This document shows, piece after piece, positions 42,001 to 51,943 of a stretch of DNA of 64,000 bases (within the stretch, counting starts at the first letter, position 1; each line of letters begins with the position of its first letter). This DNA comes from Notospermus geniculatus (lineage: Eukaryota; Nemertea; Pilidiophora; Heteronemertea; Lineidae): assembly GCA_002633025.1 (NCBI GenBank), contig NMRB01002592.1:34671-98670 (forward strand). The letters are read 5' to 3'. The notes under the pieces were generated by a model that saw only the letters and a list, made by a program, of their open reading frames with translations, was not told the DNA's origin and searched no databases. A program made the position numbers and the translations under genes.

Positions 42001-45000
42001 TGAAGCAGTATAGGGAAAAAACTCATACCGCCTGCCATGAAAAGCCTGAACCTACATTATCATGACTCTCTGAAGATCTGAATGAAAGTTGGCCGACTGG
42101 ATAAAGAAAGACTTATTGTGTGAAGCTCAATTCATTCAATCCCCACTGTTTCAATTAGAAATATCCCATGGCATTATAGAAATTTGATTTGATTGCCAGC
42201 AGTAGGACAAATTCCCTGTCATATGTACCTTACCCAATAGAGCGCATGCCGCCCTAAACCGCCCTGCCGTGAGCCGTCTAGAAGACCATGCCCACTTTTT
42301 GACAAAATTCCCCATCACCTCTAATGTAGAAATCATGAAATGGTCCATGGACCATGTGCTCACCGGGTTGGACATAACAGTCTAATGACAGAGGGATGAG
42401 CAATCTGGGTAAAGTCATTCCCAAGTAGGTGCACTTTGGGTCACGTCGTTCCTGAGTTACAGCACTTTGACGATTTTCGGTTTACGCCACCTGGCGGCCA
42501 TATTGGATGTCCGATTGGGCCAGAACTTCACATGCACATAAAGGTCATCTGCAGAGGGCCACATAGCACATTGGAGCGCTTTGGGTCAAGTCGTCCCTGA
42601 GTTACAGCACTTTGATGATTTTCGGGTTACGCCACCTGGNNNNNNNNNNNNNNNNNNNNAATCATGGATCCGCCCCTGGCCTCCTATTTTAAACTGGACA
42701 GGATTGTGTGACAAGCCAGAAGCTAGAGATATCTAAAAAGCCTGAGAATTGAGAGGAAAAGAAAGAGTCAGGGATATCCACGCCAGGTTAGGGTCACATG
42801 ATACTCACAGATGTTGAGTTTGATAATCTTCTGAAGTGCATCGTCTATTTTCATGTCTTTTATGAGCTGGTCACGCATTGCCTCACCAAGGATCACATCA
42901 ATATCTGAAAGATTTTAAATGTGTCTATAGCCGTGGTTACACTACATAAAAGCCCCGGTTTTTTTGCAGTCACACCTATGAACTGCCGGGCTTCAAGGAA
43001 CCCGTGTCTGAAAAACACGGATTTTTGAAACACAGCAGCCATTAAGTGACGTCGTTTTTACGTCTCCAACAATGTTTGCCAATACAGAAATGACCGAAGA
43101 GTCAGTGCGTGCAGCGCACCTGTCACCGGGCTACTTAACTACAATGTAGTAGTGTGACCTCTCGCCGGGCTTTTCGTTCAACGAGGTTGACACGGGTCTG
43201 GAAAAACACGGGTGTTTTCAACAGGTGTAACCATAGCTATTGAATCAGTCCCTTAAGTACTACATGGCAATTTACTTCTGAGTGTTGATGTCACAGGCCA
43301 TTAAGCCAGACATGATTGCCAAATAAGGAAACACGATTGTTGATTGTCTGCCACATGCCCCCTGCTGGCAAACCAGAGAATCAGATTTTCCTGAAAAGAA
43401 GTATTTGAAGTCTCCGATCCTGGGGTACATATCATATGTCTGAAGTTATGAATCTTTAGTTCAGAAACATGCAATCAAAGGAATGTTCTTTTTATACACA
43501 CTGAACCGTGTCACACATTTCAGATAATGTGTATAAGTGTACTCACTATTCAAGTCACGTTCAAGCACTGCTATGGTAAATTTATAGTTTGTAACGGAAG
43601 CATGCTTCACTTCCTGAAAAAGATAAGAAGAATGAATAAAAAGTCCCTCTGAAAAGGCAAGAAGGTAGAAAATTTTTGATTACATACATGCAGAAGTGCA
43701 GGGGGCTAATTCAGGTCTGATGTCAGAAACGTAAGAGAAAATTCTTCTCACTCCCCCTCCACTGAAACCACGTCATACAATGGACCCCTTTTGTGTGAGA
43801 AATTGATCAGGACCAGGATGTTACTTTCATTTCAGTAGTTCTTAACCACTACTGACACCTATTGAGGCAGTGGGCTGTGGTCTCCATTTAGATGGAAATG
43901 GACTATTTTGTTCATCAGCAGTGCAGGGGTACCGGTAATTCTTCTTGCAGATATGACTTTCGTCCAAGACATTTTCAACTGCCAAACGTACGCAAATAAC
44001 TCTGGCTTTGTGAAAATCTGTTTAGGAGTATGAGACCTGAATATTAATATAGTGCTATTTCGACTTGTTTACTGCGAGAGCGCCATTTTTCAAGGCTGAT
44101 TTTAATACTAGTATTGAATCTTACGACAGTCAACGAACAAATTGGTATGCATATATCGTTCTTTTTACCCTCGCAATAAAAGCAAGAGTGACAGCTGAAA
44201 TAAAAAGAAATTTATCACCAATTCACAGACAGTTATGCATGGCTGATTTCCCCCATGCAACCGATTTGCTTACCACGAAACAGTCATTGTTAGAATTCAA
44301 AGCCTGCAGAAATTGTACGTCACACCACGTCAGGTAAAAAAATTGTATATCACACCATGTCAGGTAAAAGACAGGAAAAAAGTTTGTGCCAGAACTATTC
44401 TTCAAAAAATCTTTACTTGTGAACTTTGTTGACAGAGAGTTCTGCTGATATCGGATATCGAGAATATCTTCAAAGAACACCAACCAGCAAGACCAGTCAA
44501 AGAATTATTCAAAGCATCAAATTATGACATATCTTGAAGCAGTATAGGGAAAAAACTCATACCGCCTGCCATGAAAAGCCTGAACCTACATTATCATGAT
44601 TCTCTGAAGATCTGAATGAAAGTTGGCCGACTGGATAAAGAAAGACTTATTGTGTGAAGCTCAATTCATTCAATCCCCACTGTTTCAATTAGAAATATCC
44701 CATGGCGTTATAGAAATTTGATTTGATTGCCAGCAGTAGGACAAATTCCCTGTCATATGTACCTTACCCAATAGAGCGCATGCCGCCCTAAACCGCCCTG
44801 CCGTGAGCCGTCTAGAAGACCATGCCCACTTTTTGACAAAATTCCCCATCACCTCTAATGTAGAAATCAAAATGACCAATTACTGCCGGCACCGCCACAA
44901 TTCGCCATGTCTCCAGATGCCGAGACCGCCATAAACCGCCTTGACTCATTACACTGTTCTCTATTCAGCTTAATGTACATGTAGTGGCATTTCATGGCGG

Positions 45001-47689
45001 TGAAAGGTACAGATGGAAACTGCAAAAAATATAGGCGGCTCTATTGGGTTAAGTACCGAAACTTGAGACCTGAATAGAACAAGAGCTCAATGCATGATTT
45101 GACAACAATTTATGATATACCGGTACCGGTAGCTGGTACTTACTTGGACAGTATTCTTCATAAAGATGTCTATGTTGTCAAGATCATTTGAGATCTCACT
45201 TCCCATACTTTTCAACACATTTGATGTCTGTTCATTGGCAAATAACGAGCAGGCTGCAGGGATCCTGTTGACAGAAAAATGACTTTTTTCATCAAAGGGA
45301 TCATGAAGTTCTTTCACCATATTACATAGAATGAAATAACATAAGATTTAACAGTAGAAGCTAAAGACGTTGGGTTCGTAATATCCGGGAGTTCGTAAAA
45401 TCGAGGTTCGTAAGAGCAAGGGTGCACTGTATTTGTAATGTAAAAGAATCATTCACAAAAGACTAACCCTATAAATGCTGCCATCACGAACACGAAAACT
45501 GTGAAAATGATACAATGGCTGGACTTAATGTCCGACTTTTTGTGTACTTTCTTCCCGCCGCAATTCCCACAGAGTCGACAGCAACAGAAACAGCATCCAA
45601 CGATTGGCATGATGATGATGAAGAGGATACCAATGGCAAAACAGATGCCAAATCCTAAAACTGTCATGACAAACTGAAAAAAAAATTAAACAAACAATAA
45701 CTTCTGAGGTAACGACACTCAAAAAGGGATGTCAGTCATCTTTTTTTTATTTTCCCAGTGTTATCATCTGGGCTGAACGCTACAAAACTTTCATAGTGCT
45801 AATCGTGCCTAAGCCAGGCATACGACGCACTTGCAACTGGATACAACTAGTCGCCACTGAGCTACCTGGCGACGGGGAGGAACTAGCTGGAACTGGAGGC
45901 GACTGATCAGTCACCAGAAACGGTCGATGTATGCACCCTTGCGACTAGCTGGAACTGAGATTTTGCACGTCGCCAAGAATTGCACATAGTCAACTTTATA
46001 GCGACTAGTTGTACCGGTACCCAGTTTTGTTCAGTCGCTGTGATGTACGCAGTCAGAACATGACGAATGATTGGATCCTCCTAGTTTACGGAGTTGCTGA
46101 ATTTGCAATGGGAACGCAGCACATACATCACCAGCGACAGATCAGATCAGTTGCTTCCAGTCGCACTCAAGTGCGATGTAGGCCTATGCTAGTGGCTTAA
46201 CAGAGGTAACCATTACCATAACCATTAACCATTATAAATTTCTCTGTAAAGCCTAGTTTATACTTCGACGCAAACCCTTCGGCATCCGACGCACGACCAA
46301 ATCTGGACGCCGACTTCGCGGAATTGATTCATAGTCCAGTTCACTTTAGCGACGGCAACCCGTTATGAAACGACTCAAGTAATTACAGCCTCGCAATCGG
46401 ACGCCGACCAAATCGCGCGACGGGCTCGGCGTCGAACGCAAGATCGCGCGATGGCCGTGCGTCGAAGTATAAACTAGGCTTTAGGCCTTATTGGTGCAAT
46501 CCGAGTTTTGTGGCTGTTGGCCCAGTTCTACTCCATATTTTTACTCACCCCCATAGGATCACCTAATATGGATGACAGATTTGTGATCGAATCTGAAATA
46601 TTAACATAATTACCATGATGAAAATCTCAGTGATTGACGATCGCTTGTTCATCAACTGGTACAGTAATTCTGGTCAGATATGTAATTATTCTCATAAACA
46701 CGATAAAATGTCCTTCAAAAAGTACAATTTTTGTCAGCGTCTATTCATTTGACTGCAGGAGATTAGGCCACAGTTTTTTTATTATTTGGTTTTACGGGCC
46801 CCCCGGCGTGGCAAAATGTCATATCGAAAAAAAATGAAGTTGCGAAAATCAGTTTCTTTTATTGCCGCTGAAGTTCCCGATGTGCAAATGATAAAAAACA
46901 AACAAATGGAGTTGTTTTTATTCCCACTGACCGGGATTTCAGCAGTCACGACAGCTAAAAATAAATAAAACCAACTGGTGTAGGCCTATTCCTGGGCAGC
47001 GTGGGCGGAAACCACCAGAAAAAAGGCGTTTATAAAGATTTTTGGGGTTTATTATTTCCCCCAATTTGTCTAACTTGTCAGTCTAAGCTGAACCGAAAGT
47101 TTTTTTTTAACTTTTATTTCGTTCTCTGTACCTTGGCTCAAAATCTTTCTGCCCGTAAACCAAAGAATATAATAACCGTAGCCTTAGGAATGTTTTTCTG
47201 ATAGACGTGAGCAGTCCCAAGTCAGTTCAGTGGTCACAACATTAACAACCGACATGCCAGGGTCGAAAATTTGCAAAATTCGGAGATGACTTTATGTTTA
47301 CTATTATTTTGTGTGTCGTTTTTTGTGCTCAATGTTGGATATCTGTTGCTCCATACAAGTACAGCATCCACATCTTTACAGCCGAGACAAAAAGGTCAGG
47401 ATTTCAATAGAACTGCTGGCCACAAAATACACTTACCATAAGGAAGGTCTTCTGGCTGGATCATGTTGAGAAATTTCTTTGCCATATCATACAGCGGCCG
47501 CAGCCCACCATCATTTGGTGAAAAAGCCTCATGATACTTATCACCGCTGGGCATCTTTGCCCAGGTGATGTTGCTGTTACCGTCTGCCATGTTTCCACTG
47601 GCATCTTTCACATTTTCAGGAGTTGGAGTTCCACATGATGCAAATCCAACAAGCATCAGAATGAAACCGACGGTGTAATATCGTTCCAT
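33037..47689 (-). CDS. Prominin A (CD133-family five-transmembrane glycoprotein), incomplete
   Basis: Prominins are cholesterol-binding pentaspan proteins of plasma-membrane protrusions. Exons (5' to 3'): 47689-47437, 46592-46549, 45673-45468, 45264-45144, 43613-43547, 42904-42809, 39591-39389, 38686-38612, 37917-37854, 37348-37272, 36820-36747, 36391-36239, [gap], 35371-35271, 34977-34893, 34477-34340, 33736-33566, 33090-33037. All borders are GT/AG and phases fit except at the gap. Visible: a signal peptide (MERYYTVGFILMLVGFASCG), the prominin N-terminal block, TM1 and TM2 around a Cys-rich loop (CCFCCCRLCGNC), extracellular loop 1, TM3 and the motif VAPTKRSCCSNTG, then extracellular loop 2. 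About 660 residues are visible against some 850 in the family. TM4 and the C-terminal TM5 and tail are not found. An extra copy of two exons lies at 41062-40996 and 40579-40484. Confidence 0.85.
33190..33365. repeat. Dispersed 'gggccgtaggaa' repeat fragment
   Basis: It begins cagggccgtaggaagtcctg and contains G-rich ggggagggggc and cccccaggaaaattgt stretches. It resembles the degenerate poly-G repeats near 3440-3610. It lies in a prominin A intron. Confidence 0.45.
34104..34222. mobile_element. Foldback MITE in prominin A intron
   Basis: The arms gtattttagaatgctcctca and aaggagttcctcaaggct match their complements closely around a tttttctcaacaggagaa loop. Confidence 0.7.
34564..34801. mobile_element. 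Nested foldback MITE in prominin A intron
   Basis: The outer ends ggcccgtattctagaa and ttctagaatatggccc enclose a second inverted repeat (aatgggtcatatgaataaag with its complement, interrupted by one substitution). The family resembles the gggcccatattcataaaacc elements at 35637 and 53014. Confidence 0.65.
35530..35636 (-). mobile_element. tRNA-derived SINE-like fragment
   Basis: On the - strand tagccaagtggttatc (A-box-like) and ggttcgaatcc (B box) are 29 bp apart, followed by unique-looking sequence. Probably the head of a degenerate SINE. Confidence 0.45.
35637..35758. mobile_element. MITE, gggcccatattcataaaacc ends, copy 1
   Basis: 122 bp with near-perfect inverted ends gggcccatattcataaaacc. 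A second copy is at 53014-53134 and a fragment at about 35152-35175. It lies between prominin A exons, in the interval where the TM4 exon should be. Confidence 0.75.
36048..36145. repeat. Poly-C-linked dispersed repeat, copy 2
   Basis: The inverted counterpart of 31910-32036, with a C tract at 36123-36143. It lies in the interval where the prominin A TM4 exon is missing, close to an n at 35822. Confidence 0.65.
36239..36391 (-). CDS. Prominin A exon with TM3
   Basis: 153 nt, acceptor atttttcag, donor gtaagttttg, phase 2 to 2. It encodes WYGGIGLASLLLMIAGFQF, then GACTYKSKVAPTKRSCCSNT and GANFLMA. The vertebrate counterpart is the TM3 region followed by the CGYD..ATPTxRGCVSNTGG motif. The + strand open frame over the same bases is a shadow. 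Confidence 0.9.
36480..36701. mobile_element. MITE family with gggttaa ends, copy 1
   Basis: It shares ggttccagacgtaatataac, gccatttccttgcaaggcgt and ggggttaa with 48925-49167 and 55037-55263. It is slightly diverged and its left end is degenerate. Confidence 0.65.
36993..37151. mobile_element. hAT-like MITE, caggggcrgatcc ends, copy 1
   Basis: It runs from caggggcagatccacgattt to ctctggatccgcgcctg and is flanked by ctgcc on both sides (5-bp duplication). Other copies: 56257-56410, 63369-63542, 40190-40353, and a half copy near 39940-40003. It lies in a prominin A intron. The frames across it are not genes. Confidence 0.75.
38259..38508. mobile_element. TTAA-type MITE (250 bp)
   Basis: TTAA at 38255-38258 and 38509-38512 flanks inverted ends aggagttagacgccgaagtt, continuing gtaaaca. 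It lies in a prominin A intron. Ends differ from the two other TTAA elements. Confidence 0.8.
39640..39862. mobile_element. MITE, ggggccgtatgcacaaaac ends
   Basis: The ends ggggccgtatgcacaaaac and gttttatgcatacagcccc (+ strand) are inverted with few mismatches. Inside, taaaatttcccttaa is also inverted. It lies in a prominin A intron. Confidence 0.6.
40190..40353. mobile_element. hAT-like MITE, caggggcggatcc family, reverse copy
   Basis: It runs from caggtgcagatccaggggga to catggatccgcccctg. It is the opposite orientation of the family at 36993. The right part (from about 40342) is also the first sequence after the gap at 42659, so it marks the left boundary of the duplicated block. Confidence 0.6.
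40484..40579 (-). CDS. Prominin A exon, duplicate in block copy 1 (96 nt)
   Basis: It encodes the same residues as 42809-42904 (IDVILGEAMRDQLIKDMKID and onward), phase 1 to 1. Only one of the two copies can be used with the flanking exons in frame. Confidence 0.75.
40996..41062 (-). CDS. Prominin A exon, duplicate in block copy 1 (67 nt)
   Basis: It encodes EVKHASVTNYKFTIAVLERD as in 43547-43613, phase 0 to 1. The third coding difference is silent. See the finding on exon phase. Confidence 0.75.
42410..42639. repeat. Tandem repeat, period about 155 bp
   Basis: The unit with cctgagttacagcactttga, gattttcggtttacgccacc and tgg occurs twice, and the second copy runs into the N gap at 42640. Probably a satellite-like array truncated by the gap. 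Confidence 0.7.
42640..42659. other. Assembly gap (20 N)
   Basis: A 20-N spacer directly between block copy 1 and block copy 2. A fixed short N run between near-identical sequences is what a scaffolder leaves when two alleles are placed in series. Confidence 0.95.
42660..44868. repeat. Duplicated block, copy 2 (contains two prominin A exons)
   Basis: The counterpart of 40342-42337. It has the exons 42809-42904 and 43547-43613, an additional inverted-repeat element at 42925-43241, and lacks about 75 bp present in copy 1 near 40830-40905. Confidence 0.85.
42925..43241. mobile_element. MITE present only in block copy 2
   Basis: The ends atagccgtggttacac and gtgtaaccatagctat are inverted. Copy 1 has the empty site (gtgtcatcgaatcag, about 40600). 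The interior carries further inverse motifs (gcccggttttt, aaaacacgg). Confidence 0.75.
44759..45055. mobile_element. MITE with accttacccaatagagcg ends
   Basis: taccttacccaatagagcgc at the left and its complement near 45035-45055 (ctattgggttaagtac) form the ends. The interior is rich in accgcc and ggcggt. In block copy 1 the same element is cut at 42337. Confidence 0.65.
45468..45673 (-). CDS. Prominin A exon with TM1, Cys-rich loop and TM2
   Basis: 206 nt, acceptor tttttttcag, donor gttagt, phase 0 to 2. It encodes TM1 (LGFGICFAIGILFIIIMPIV), the cytoplasmic loop GCCFCCCRLCGNCGGKK, and TM2 (HCIIFTVFVFVMAAFIG). The double-Cys motif after MPIVG is a prominin hallmark. Confidence 0.92.
45785..46203. 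repeat. Imperfect inverted-repeat element
   Basis: Several inverse pairs: gcgacgtgc-type motifs, gcgactagctggaactg, and ends near aagccaggcatacgacgcac and tgctagtggctta. It lies in a prominin A intron. Boundaries are approximate. Confidence 0.4.
46251..46483. mobile_element. MITE with aaagcctagtttatacttcg ends
   Basis: The inverted ends are about 26 bp (aaagcctagtttatacttcg then acgca). GC-rich interior with gcgcgac. It lies between prominin A exons 46549 and 47437 in the intron. Confidence 0.75.
47437..47689 (-). CDS. Prominin A first coding exon (signal peptide)
   Basis: The ATG at 47689-47687 starts a 20-residue signal peptide (MERYYTVGFILMLVGFASCG). The exon then encodes the prominin N-terminal extracellular block (GGLRPLYDMAKKFLNMIQPE) and ends at a gtaagt donor. 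An upstream in-frame ATG at 47710 is possible but weaker as a signal peptide start. An acceptor at about 47781 (cttttcag) marks the start of this exon's non-coding part. Confidence 0.88.
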
Positions 47690-47946
47690 TGTATTACTTG
47701 AAATGTGCATTTCAGAATTTGTAATTCTTCCGAACTACTCTAGCACGTAATCCTCTTCACTAGTGCATAGTCTTCACTCCTGAAAAGAAAATCTGAAATT
47801 CATTACACAAAGTACAAGTCGAAAAGCAACTAGACCAGTAAGTCTTCCTTACTTTGGAAAGTAGATGAATTATTCACTACAGTTCTAGCTAAAGAATTTA
47901 GAAAATATGGGGTCGACAAGGACACACACACATGATCTGATCAAAT

Positions 47947-48202
47947 ACTGGGTCCTCTTCCGAATACCGGTCACCGGTTGTTCGTATGCGTTAGTGCTTC
48001 AGGTGAGGCTCCGATTAGGGTCGAGTGGAAATGGTCAGCAAGCGAGGCGTGTCTGATTGACGTTTTGGCATGTTTTGCAGTATACCGTTCATACATAATA
48101 AACGCAGCGAATGAGGCATTAGAAAAGCACCCCAGTGGGCCCCAAAATGTATTGCTGTAGAAAATTGCCGATTGACCGATATTCGGAAGAGGACCCAGTA
48201 TA
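47947..48202. mobile_element. MITE with actgggtcctcttccgaata ends
   Basis: The inverted ends actgggtcctcttccgaata are exact over 20 bp and flanked by TA. Non-coding. It lies in the 5' untranslated intron of prominin A. Confidence 0.75.
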
Positions 48203-48503
48203 AGGTACCGGCAATAATAAAACTGTTGTTGACACCACAGCTGAATCAATTTTTTTGGCAAATTCATCTCCTGTGCCTGATCGGCGGAGGAAAAAATGCC
48301 GACCTTTTTTGTCAGGGACTAACATCCTAAAAAGTTCTGAAGAACTGGTCCCAAAAATGGGTAAGTGATAACTGGATGATTACTTAGTTACTATCTGCCT
48401 GTTAACACTGCCTAAAATTATTATACCGGTAAGGACAAAATTCAACTCTGCATCTCAAGTACAACACACAAATTACATCTACCAATTTCGAGCATTCCTA
48501 CCT

Positions 48504-48780
48504 TGTTGACTGACACGATCCACTTCCTAGTCCTTGTTTGTGCCTTGTGGTGTTGGCTTGTGCCTGGTGTCTGAATACCGGGTATCTACCTTTCATTACA
48601 CAATGCTACGCAAGACGTTCAGCCAAATCTCCAATGAGCGTGGGCAATGAACCACGAATGAATGATATTAGCATTGGCGTGAATCATCGGCAAAACATCA
48701 TTGATCCGTATAAATAGGCACAAAAGAAGAAAAAAATATGCCATGCCATGCTAGATTCATAACTTTTCATTGGCTAGATT
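48504..48780 (-). promoter_or_regulatory. Candidate 5' non-coding exon and promoter of prominin A
   Basis: On the - strand a donor (caacaag then gtagga at about 48504) closes a candidate non-coding exon. About 200 bp upstream is tatttatacgg (48703-48713), and a CCAAT box lies at 48771-48775. Spacing suits a TATA promoter, but no transcript supports it. Confidence 0.3.
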
Positions 48781-48924
48781 TTATAACCCAAGATGAGAAT
48801 GTCCCAGTAAAAGGAAGTCATCAGTAAAGTTCATGGATCCTTTCCAAACGTTTCTGATGTTCCAATCACGCATACACATAATATGACAGTCCAATATTTA
48901 CCTTCATACATCTGATGCTAATTT

Positions 48925-49167
48925 AACCCGTAAACTGTGTAATTTTTTTAGTTCTAATTTTTCTTTCTCAAAAAAAATTTGCCCCCAAAAAGTATTTGAC
49001 ACACAAGGTTCCAGACGTGATATAACGTTCTATGCACTGTGAAGCGCCATTTCCTTGCAAGGCGTACTATAACGTCCTACGCAAGCAACGATCCTCGAGT
49101 GTTTCCGGGGGTTCCCCAGATTTTGTCATGACGTAGTATGATGTCCTACGCAGTTAACGGGTTAAAC
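48925..49167. mobile_element. MITE family with gggttaa ends, copy 2
   Basis: The ends taacccgtaaactgt and acgggttaa are inverted. See copies at 36480-36701 and 55037-55263. The interior has ttggggg and actataacgtcctacgc motifs shared by all. Confidence 0.7.
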
Positions 49168-49323
49168 GGAACATTGAATCATCCATCTGAACATACTCTT
49201 TCATATCTATTGAGGTTCTTCACTGACGTCGCAACGGTCACACGCTTCTAAAATTCCGCAATGTTGGCCGTCAAATGGTCGATGACGACATCAAATCTAT
49301 CATAAGAACACGGTAACAATCAT

Positions 49324-49870
49324 CCATTTCATACTTGAAATTTATTTACACTATTTACACTCGTCTTGTAGTCCATCACAATGCATTTCAGTAGCTGAAC
49401 ATCTACATCTACCCTCTTCAGGTTCAGGTACTAGAATGGCAAAATACCTTGACATACATTTATAATGTGTATATACTAACAAGTAGAGCTTACAAGAGAT
49501 TACAAGGGATTATGAATCAAATAGGATTAAAATAATTGGAGGGTTATATCGGGTGTCCCAAAAAAAGTGAACCACTTTTTTGACAAGTATTTTCTAAGCC
49601 ATAGATAAACCGAATTAGTTGAAAATTTTCACAGACTAACCTTTGGAGATCAGTCGCAAGTTATGCTGAGAAAATACTTGTCAAAAAGCAGTTCACTTTT
49701 TTGGGGACACCCGATATACATGTACTTGTTAGTATATACACATTATACATGTATGTCAAGGTATTTCGCCATTCCAGTACCAGAACCTGAAGAGGGTAGA
49801 TGTTCAGCTACCGAAATGCATCGTAATGGACTACAAGACAAGTGTAAATAAATTTCAAGTATGAAGTGGA
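49324..49870. mobile_element. Large nested foldback (two hairpins, one inside the other)
   Basis: The outer arms (about 49324-49480 and 49715-49870) match over 140 bp or more with few mismatches. An inner element (about 49546-49720) begins tatcgggtgtccca and ends with its complement tggggacacccgata, with further inverse pairing (gacaagtattttct). Non-coding. Confidence 0.75.
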
Positions 49871-50474
49871 CGATTGTTGCAATGTTCTTAAATAGCCCAT
49901 TTGCATTGGGGCATTTCATAAGTTAAAATAAATGAAACAAAATCATAAGTGTGAATTCTGTAATTCGGGGTTTTATCAATGCCAATGGCTACAAAATAAA
50001 GCACTCAATATGAAGACTTGAAACAATGGAATGTTGCTATCAGCAGATGGAAAAATAAATTCAATACAAAAACATTGGACCTGGCAGGTCTCAGTTTAAA
50101 AGGTAAGGTACATAGGCCTACTGTATTTGGACGAAGACTGATTGCACATTTTTGTTGTACCAAATATCCCTTGGTAGCTTTTAGGACAGCAGCATTACTC
50201 TCTGATTGAGATACCATTCAAATTCAACACGTTAGGAAAACACACAACAAAGTACTCTTACCAAGGCCTGCATGGATGCAATCCACATAATATGTATGGT
50301 ATTTGAAAGTCAGTTGAATATCGAAAGGACCCATCCTGAAGGAGCAGCTCCAGTTTTCTCCTGCAAGTTGGCTCTCTATGGGCAAAACAACCATAGAAAT
50401 GCACACTTGTTTGTGAGCCATACGGAAACCAAAAACAGTAAATTTCCTATTGAGAGTCAACTCTCATGAGATAA

Positions 50475-50913
50475 TGGGGTACCGGCAAACAAAAGGAGGC
50501 GCTGATCATCAACTCGGTTAAAACGCAGGTGCGCATGCCTTTGCGATTGTTGAACGTCATCAGCCGTCGTGCGTCATTCTGACGTTACAAAAACTGCGTC
50601 ATTCACAACCCATGACGTCGACCATTCGCCTGTCGTTTAGGCTAAAATGGTCAACGTTATCGATTAAATTCATCATGTTCCCGCAGAGATTTTGGCTCAA
50701 AGAGCCATAAGATATATTTTAGCACTTCTGTACTTAATGATAGACAATTAAAATCAGAAATTGAGTGCAATGTTTTAGTTATATTTCGCCTAGAAACAGG
50801 GTGTGCTATTCAGAATTAATTGGAAAATAACGTTAGCCTCACTTTCAATGACGTAGTTATGACCGAGTTGATAGTCAGCGCCGCGTCGCGGATTAGGTCT
50901 GCCGGTACCTCAT
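50475..50913. mobile_element. Inverted-repeat element with ggtaccggca ends
   Basis: The left end ggtaccggcaaac, gcgctga and atcaactcggt are matched in inverse order at the right (accgagttgat, tcagcgc, tgccggtacc). Boundaries are approximate. Confidence 0.55.
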
Positions 50914-51781
50914 TCACTGTACCTTCCAGTCTTTAACATCAAAACATACATGTACCATGTACCATGATAAAACTCGCAAGAAAACATGCAACAGGTTGCA
51001 ATTAAAAACAGTTTTTAACATTCTATATACAAACCACAAATCAGCATTTTATGCTCGGAATTTCAGTAGCCAAAGAAACAAAAGACCATCCCTAGAATTT
51101 CTCGCTTTCAAAAACAGGTTATTAAAGAAAGAGTATCTGAGAGAGACTTTCTTGTCGCCATCGATATACTTGTTGAACCATCCTGGCTACCTCTGACTGC
51201 ATCGTGAACATTCATGAAATTTTTTTCGAGGATGGACTTTCACATTCTAGCAACAATTCAAAGTTGTATTTCACTTCACAGCAGCAGGCTATCCAATTTA
51301 AACTGCAACCAAACATATTTTCACCTTACCCCACAAGTTCAGATGAAAAAGAGCTGAATAAAAACCTTCACTCTATCGCTGGCTAAAACATTTATCATCA
51401 AGACTAAATGCAATTTGGTGACAAAGTGGGCAGCAAACTGCACTGTCAATATGCTGCAAAAGTAATGGCAATGCTTTATTAAAAGTTCTGTGCAGAAATG
51501 AGACAGTTTTCCAATGCGTGAGCGACTAGGAACCAGCACACATAAAGTACCAAATGTCATCTCTTGGATATTAAACAAACTCCGGTACAAAATGCATTGA
51601 ACATTCAACTGTGAGACAATGGCCCTTTTCACTCTTCCGGAAATGTGCCACTTTTGTGGGACTGACTGAACTCACCTCTTGAGGCAATGTTTTTTTAGCA
51701 ACTTGAATGATAACGTTTTTTCATATTCACAAAGCAAAGATCAAAAGACTGGAAATTGAAAAGTTACATCCGTTGGGAACA

Positions 51782-51943
51782 TATCCCTTACGAAAATGTG
51801 ACACGTGTAAATGACATTACCACGTGGTAATGGGAGAAATTTACCTCTTTTTTGTGTACTTTTACAATTTTTGGTGTAAAATTCGCCCATTACAATGTGG
51901 TAATGTCGTTTACACGCATCACATTTTCGTAAGGGATAGGTCA
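51782..51943. mobile_element. Foldback with about 48-bp arms
   Basis: cccttacgaaaatgtgacac at the left and its complement at the right, continuing through gtaaatgacattaccac and gtggtaatggg. Central loop of about 60 bp. Confidence 0.75.

Larger units (their letters stand above)
40342..42337. repeat. Duplicated block, copy 1 (contains two prominin A exons)
   Basis: This stretch is almost the same as 42660-44868. Shared parts include two prominin exons (40484-40579 and 40996-41062) and the long intron that follows. Differences are small indels, scattered substitutions and a 300-bp element present only in copy 2. The identity stops at about 42337, in the middle of an inverted-repeat element that is complete in copy 2. 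Confidence 0.85.

Noticed and set aside
40484-43613. Tandem exon duplication as a source of a longer or mutually exclusive prominin isoform
   Set aside because: Not excluded, but using both pairs breaks the frame, the intron sequence is duplicated as well, and a 20-N gap separates the copies. Allelic duplication in the assembly is simpler.
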